This document shows, piece after piece, positions 4,917 through 6,651 of a DNA stretch of 6,651 bases. This DNA is from an uncultured Ilumatobacter sp. Lineage in GTDB: Bacteria; Actinomycetota; Acidimicrobiia; Acidimicrobiales; Ilumatobacteraceae. Under the pieces are notes generated by a model. That model was not told where the DNA came from, did no database searches, and worked only from the letters and a program-made list of their open reading frames with translations. The DNA is taken from assembly GCA_937891565.1 (NCBI GenBank), contig CALAHA010000217.1, positions 1 through 6,651 of the forward strand, in the 5' to 3' direction. A program made the position numbers and the translations under genes. The stretch's first letter is position 1. Each line of letters opens with the position of its first letter.

Positions 4917-6173
4917 TCAGCTCGTAGCGCGGATCGCTGCGGCGAACGCCGTGGTGGCCTCTTGAATCTCGTCAGAGGTGACCGTGAGCGGCGGCATCCA
5001 GCGAATGGTGCGCTTGCGGGTGCCTGCAGTCATCAGGATCACTTTGCCCTCGGCGAGGCAGTGTTCAACGATTGCCGAGGCGCGCTCGGCAGAGTCGAAC
5101 TCACACGCAACCATGAGCCCGCGGCCGCGGACATGGAGCATCGAATCATCGAGTTGCTGGAAGTCTCGGAGTGAGTCAGCGAGCTGCGTACCACGTGCCA
5201 ACACGTTGTCGAGGAAGCCGGGTTCGGTTAGCACATCGAACGTTGCCAGAGCAGCCGCGCAGCCGAGCGGCGTGCCATTGGACGAACCGCCATGGCTCCC
5301 GGGGGTCCATTTTTCGTCGTGGACGCGACGAGTACCGAGTGCCGCGAACGGGAATCCGGACGCAATACCCTTCGACATGCAGATGATGTCCGGATCAATG
5401 TCGTGCTCCTCGATGGCGAACATCTTGCCCGTACGACCAAAACCGCTCTGCGTCTCGTCAGCGACGAACAGGATCCCGTTCTCTCGGCAACGCTGATCGA
5501 GTCCTTCGATGAATGCCCGCGGGGTAGGGATGTACCCACGTTCGCCAATGACAGGTTCGATGATGATTGCCGCGACTTCGTGCGCAGCCACCTGCGTCTG
5601 GAAGAGCCGGTCAAGGCCGCGCAGCGCTCGGCTGATCTCGGCTTCCTGGTCGGACGCGTGCGGGTCGGGGAACGGGGCAACAAACACGCCGCTCGGGAAA
5701 GGTCCGTACCCCTCGCGATCGATTGCCCGCGACGTCGACATCGCCATTGTCAGCAACGTGCGACCGTGGAAGGCGCCATCGAAGGTGATGATGTTGCGGC
5801 GACCGGTCGCGTGCTTAGCAAGCTTCACCGCAGCCTCAAGGATCTCGTCACTTGAGTTGCTGAAGAAGAACGTATCAATCGACTCCGGCGTCAATTCGGC
5901 CAGCCGAGCCGCCACAGGCTGAAGAAGATCGTGGGTGTAAATGTTTGCCTGCGCGTGCACGAACCGCTGCGCCTGGTCAGCAATGGCTTGCACGACCTTC
6001 GGGTGACAGTGACCCGTCGATGCCGCAGCAATGCCCGCCGTGAAGTCGAGGTAGGCGTTGTCGTCCGCGTCGTAGACGCGACAACCGAGGCCACGTACGA
6101 CTTGAAGATCGGTGACCTTCAACCACACATTCGAGAGATTCGAATTCGGCTCTGACACCGTTGAGGAGGTCAT
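4917..6173 (-). CDS. Class III PLP-dependent aminotransferase (GABA/acetylornithine aminotransferase-like)
   Basis: Fold-type I class III aminotransferases move the omega-amino group of substrates such as 4-aminobutyrate, ornithine or beta-amino acids to an oxo-acid. The 418-residue product is full length. Visible landmarks are the N-terminal YLDFTAGIAAASTGHCHP (41-58), phosphate-loop region FFSNSSDE (103-110), FHGRTL (135-140, aromatic stacking on PLP), EPVIGERGY (206-214), DETQSGFGRTG (239-249, Asp239 to the pyridine nitrogen) and MSKGI (266-270, Schiff-base Lys268). GSHGGSSNGTP (292-302) is the subunit-contact loop, and TIRWMPPLT (389-397) is the usual C-terminal motif. The phosphate-loop motif NSSDE differs from the common NSG-x-E, and GSSNGTP differs from GTFGGNP, so the exact substrate class is uncertain. 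It is probably in an operon with the downstream MarR gene. ATG 6173 follows a -10-like TAGGCT by 7 bases. Confidence 0.92.
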   Translation of the reverse strand: MTSSTVSEPNSNLSNVWLKVTDLQVVRGLGCRVYDADDNAYLDFTAGIAAASTGHCHPKVVQAIADQAQRFVHAQANIYTHDLLQPVAARLAELTPESIDTFFFSNSSDEILEAAVKLAKHATGRRNIITFDGAFHGRTLLTMAMSTSRAIDREGYGPFPSGVFVAPFPDPHASDQEAEISRALRGLDRLFQTQVAAHEVAAIIIEPVIGERGYIPTPRAFIEGLDQRCRENGILFVADETQSGFGRTGKMFAIEEHDIDPDIICMSKGIASGFPFAALGTRRVHDEKWTPGSHGGSSNGTPLGCAAALATFDVLTEPGFLDNVLARGTQLADSLRDFQQLDDSMLHVRGRGLMVACEFDSAERASAIVEHCLAEGKVILMTAGTRKRTIRWMPPLTVTSDEIQEATTAFAAAIRATS

Positions 6174-6180
6174 GAACGAG

Positions 6181-6186
6181 AGCCTA
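6181..6186 (-). promoter_or_regulatory. Probable -10 element of the aminotransferase-marR operon
   Basis: Minus-strand TAGGCT (TANNNT) lies 7 bases before the ATG at 6173, so transcription would start at the start codon. No Shine-Dalgarno sequence is present. A short CGGG-AG-CCCG palindrome (6187-6196) abuts it upstream and might be a regulator half-site, though it is too short to claim. Confidence 0.45.
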
Positions 6187-6214
6187 CGGGAGCCCGGCAG
6201 ACCCCGTGGCCATC

Positions 6215-6240
6215 ACCCAGCCCGCACCCAGCCCGCACCC
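6215..6240. repeat. 11-bp tandem duplication in the divergent intergenic region
   Basis: ACCCAGCCCGC is repeated at 6215-6225 and 6226-6236, followed by a partial third copy. It is very GC-rich and lies between the aminotransferase and cupin promoters. It is most simply a slippage product, though its location could affect promoter spacing. Confidence 0.8.
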
Positions 6241-6269
6241 CAGCCGGGCCACGACCGCAGACGGTGAGC

Positions 6270-6275
6270 TACCGT
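6270..6275 (+). promoter_or_regulatory. Probable -10 element of the cupin gene
   Basis: TACCGT (TANNNT) ends 6 bases before the ATG at 6282, the textbook distance for transcription to begin at that ATG. No ribosome binding site precedes the ATG. This supports the start at 6282 over the in-frame GTG at 6264, which would lie upstream of the predicted transcript. Confidence 0.5.
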
Positions 6276-6281
6276 TGTGCG

Positions 6282-6605
6282 ATGAGCACCGCACCGGCAG
6301 GTTGGACCTTCACTGATGGCGAAGCAATGGACTGGCAGGTGCTGGGTGAAGGCGTCGCCATGAAATCGCTCGGCGCCGCTGACGGCAGAATGATCGCCAC
6401 CTTCAAATTCGACGCCGGCTATGTCGGCGGGGTCCACCATCACGAAGAGCCCGAGTTCAGCTACATCCTTGAAGGCTCGATGGTTTCCCAAGGCGTCCAG
6501 ATGGAAGTCGGCCACGCCTACGCAGTCGAAGCCGGCACGACCCACGACGACTTTCGCACCGAGCACGGCTGCACGCTCGTGAGCGTCTTCAAGATTCCCG
6601 GCTGA
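6282..6605 (+). CDS. Small single-domain cupin protein
   Basis: The 107-residue product folds as one cupin barrel. Motif 1 is G-x-V-H-H-H-E-E-P-E-F (about 49-59), with His52/His54 and Glu58 as likely metal ligands and G65 closing the motif (YILEGS). Motif 2 is GHAYAVEAGTTHDDF (77-91), with His88 as the fourth ligand. These features resemble the ChrR-type cupin fold and other sugar, acid or oxygenase-like cupins, but no extra domain points to a substrate, so enzyme versus ligand-sensing role is open. It is divergent from the aminotransferase, and the 108-bp intergenic region carries both predicted promoters. The TGA at 6603-6605 is followed after 7 bases by a tandem repeat. Confidence 0.88.
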   Translation: MSTAPAGWTFTDGEAMDWQVLGEGVAMKSLGAADGRMIATFKFDAGYVGGVHHHEEPEFSYILEGSMVSQGVQMEVGHAYAVEAGTTHDDFRTEHGCTLVSVFKIPG

Positions 6606-6612
6606 CCGGTCA

Positions 6613-6651
6613 CACTGTTCCTGACACTGTTCCTGACACTGTTCCTGACAC
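6613..6651. repeat. 12-bp tandem repeat array, running off the window
   Basis: CACTGTTCCTGA is repeated three times perfectly (6613-6624, 6625-6636, 6637-6648), with a fourth copy starting at 6649 and cut by the window end. Because 12 is a multiple of three, any reading frame gives a four-residue repeat. On the minus strand all three frames are open (SGTV, QEQC or RNSV), so it could encode the end of a minus-strand protein beyond the window. It could equally be a non-coding intergenic array. The total copy number is unknown. Confidence 0.85.

Noticed and set aside
5292..5855. Plus-strand 187-codon open frame antisense to the aminotransferase
   Set aside because: It lies wholly within a well-conserved enzyme gene and shows no recognisable motif or start signal.
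6613..6651. CRISPR array
   Set aside because: Copies are directly adjacent with no spacers and a 12-bp period.

Overview
The window reads as chromosomal DNA of a high-GC Gram-positive bacterium (Actinomycetota). The main evidence is the neighbourhood of a PASTA-type Ser/Thr kinase (PknB type), a glutamine amidotransferase of the PabA/TrpG family and the actinobacterial division protein CrgA. In many actinobacteria these genes sit close to the replication origin. Several genes also have an actinobacterial-style -10 element (TANNNT) placed so that the transcript would begin at or next to the start codon. The Pro/Thr-rich 'PATT' tail on the kinase fits Acidimicrobiia-like lineages (Ilumatobacter relatives), but the class is inference only.

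Layout. Positions 1-2022 (+) hold a PknB-like kinase whose N-terminus lies upstream of the window. It has a kinase domain, one membrane helix, four PASTA repeats (the first degenerate) and a Pro/Thr tail. It is followed by pabA/trpG (2092-2676, +) and crgA (2765-3082, +). Positions 3083-3259 are a convergent intergenic region with a 16-bp tandem duplication and a near-perfect inverted pair of DnaA boxes. On the minus strand (3260-3526) is a small membrane-anchored protein with a zinc-ribbon-like Cys/His set. Divergent from it is a PAP2-family integral membrane phosphatase/phosphotransferase (3613-4470, +), whose 3' end overlaps by 46 bp a convergent MarR-family regulator (4425-4910, -). Upstream of that regulator, separated by 6 bp and probably in the same operon, is a class III PLP aminotransferase (4917-6173, -). 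Divergent from the aminotransferase is a small cupin protein (6282-6605, +). A 12-bp tandem repeat begins 8 bp after the cupin stop and runs off the window.

How the genes fit together. The left part is a cell-envelope/division block: the kinase senses cell-wall fragments and CrgA acts at the septum, with a folate/tryptophan amidotransferase between them. The right part is accessory metabolism: an aminotransferase probably co-regulated with a MarR repressor, and a stand-alone cupin. I see no RNA gene, insertion sequence, CRISPR array or prophage. The most notable non-coding signal is the DnaA-box palindrome in a region with no gene start, which suggests a replication-related site rather than a promoter element. 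I found no clear new multi-gene system.
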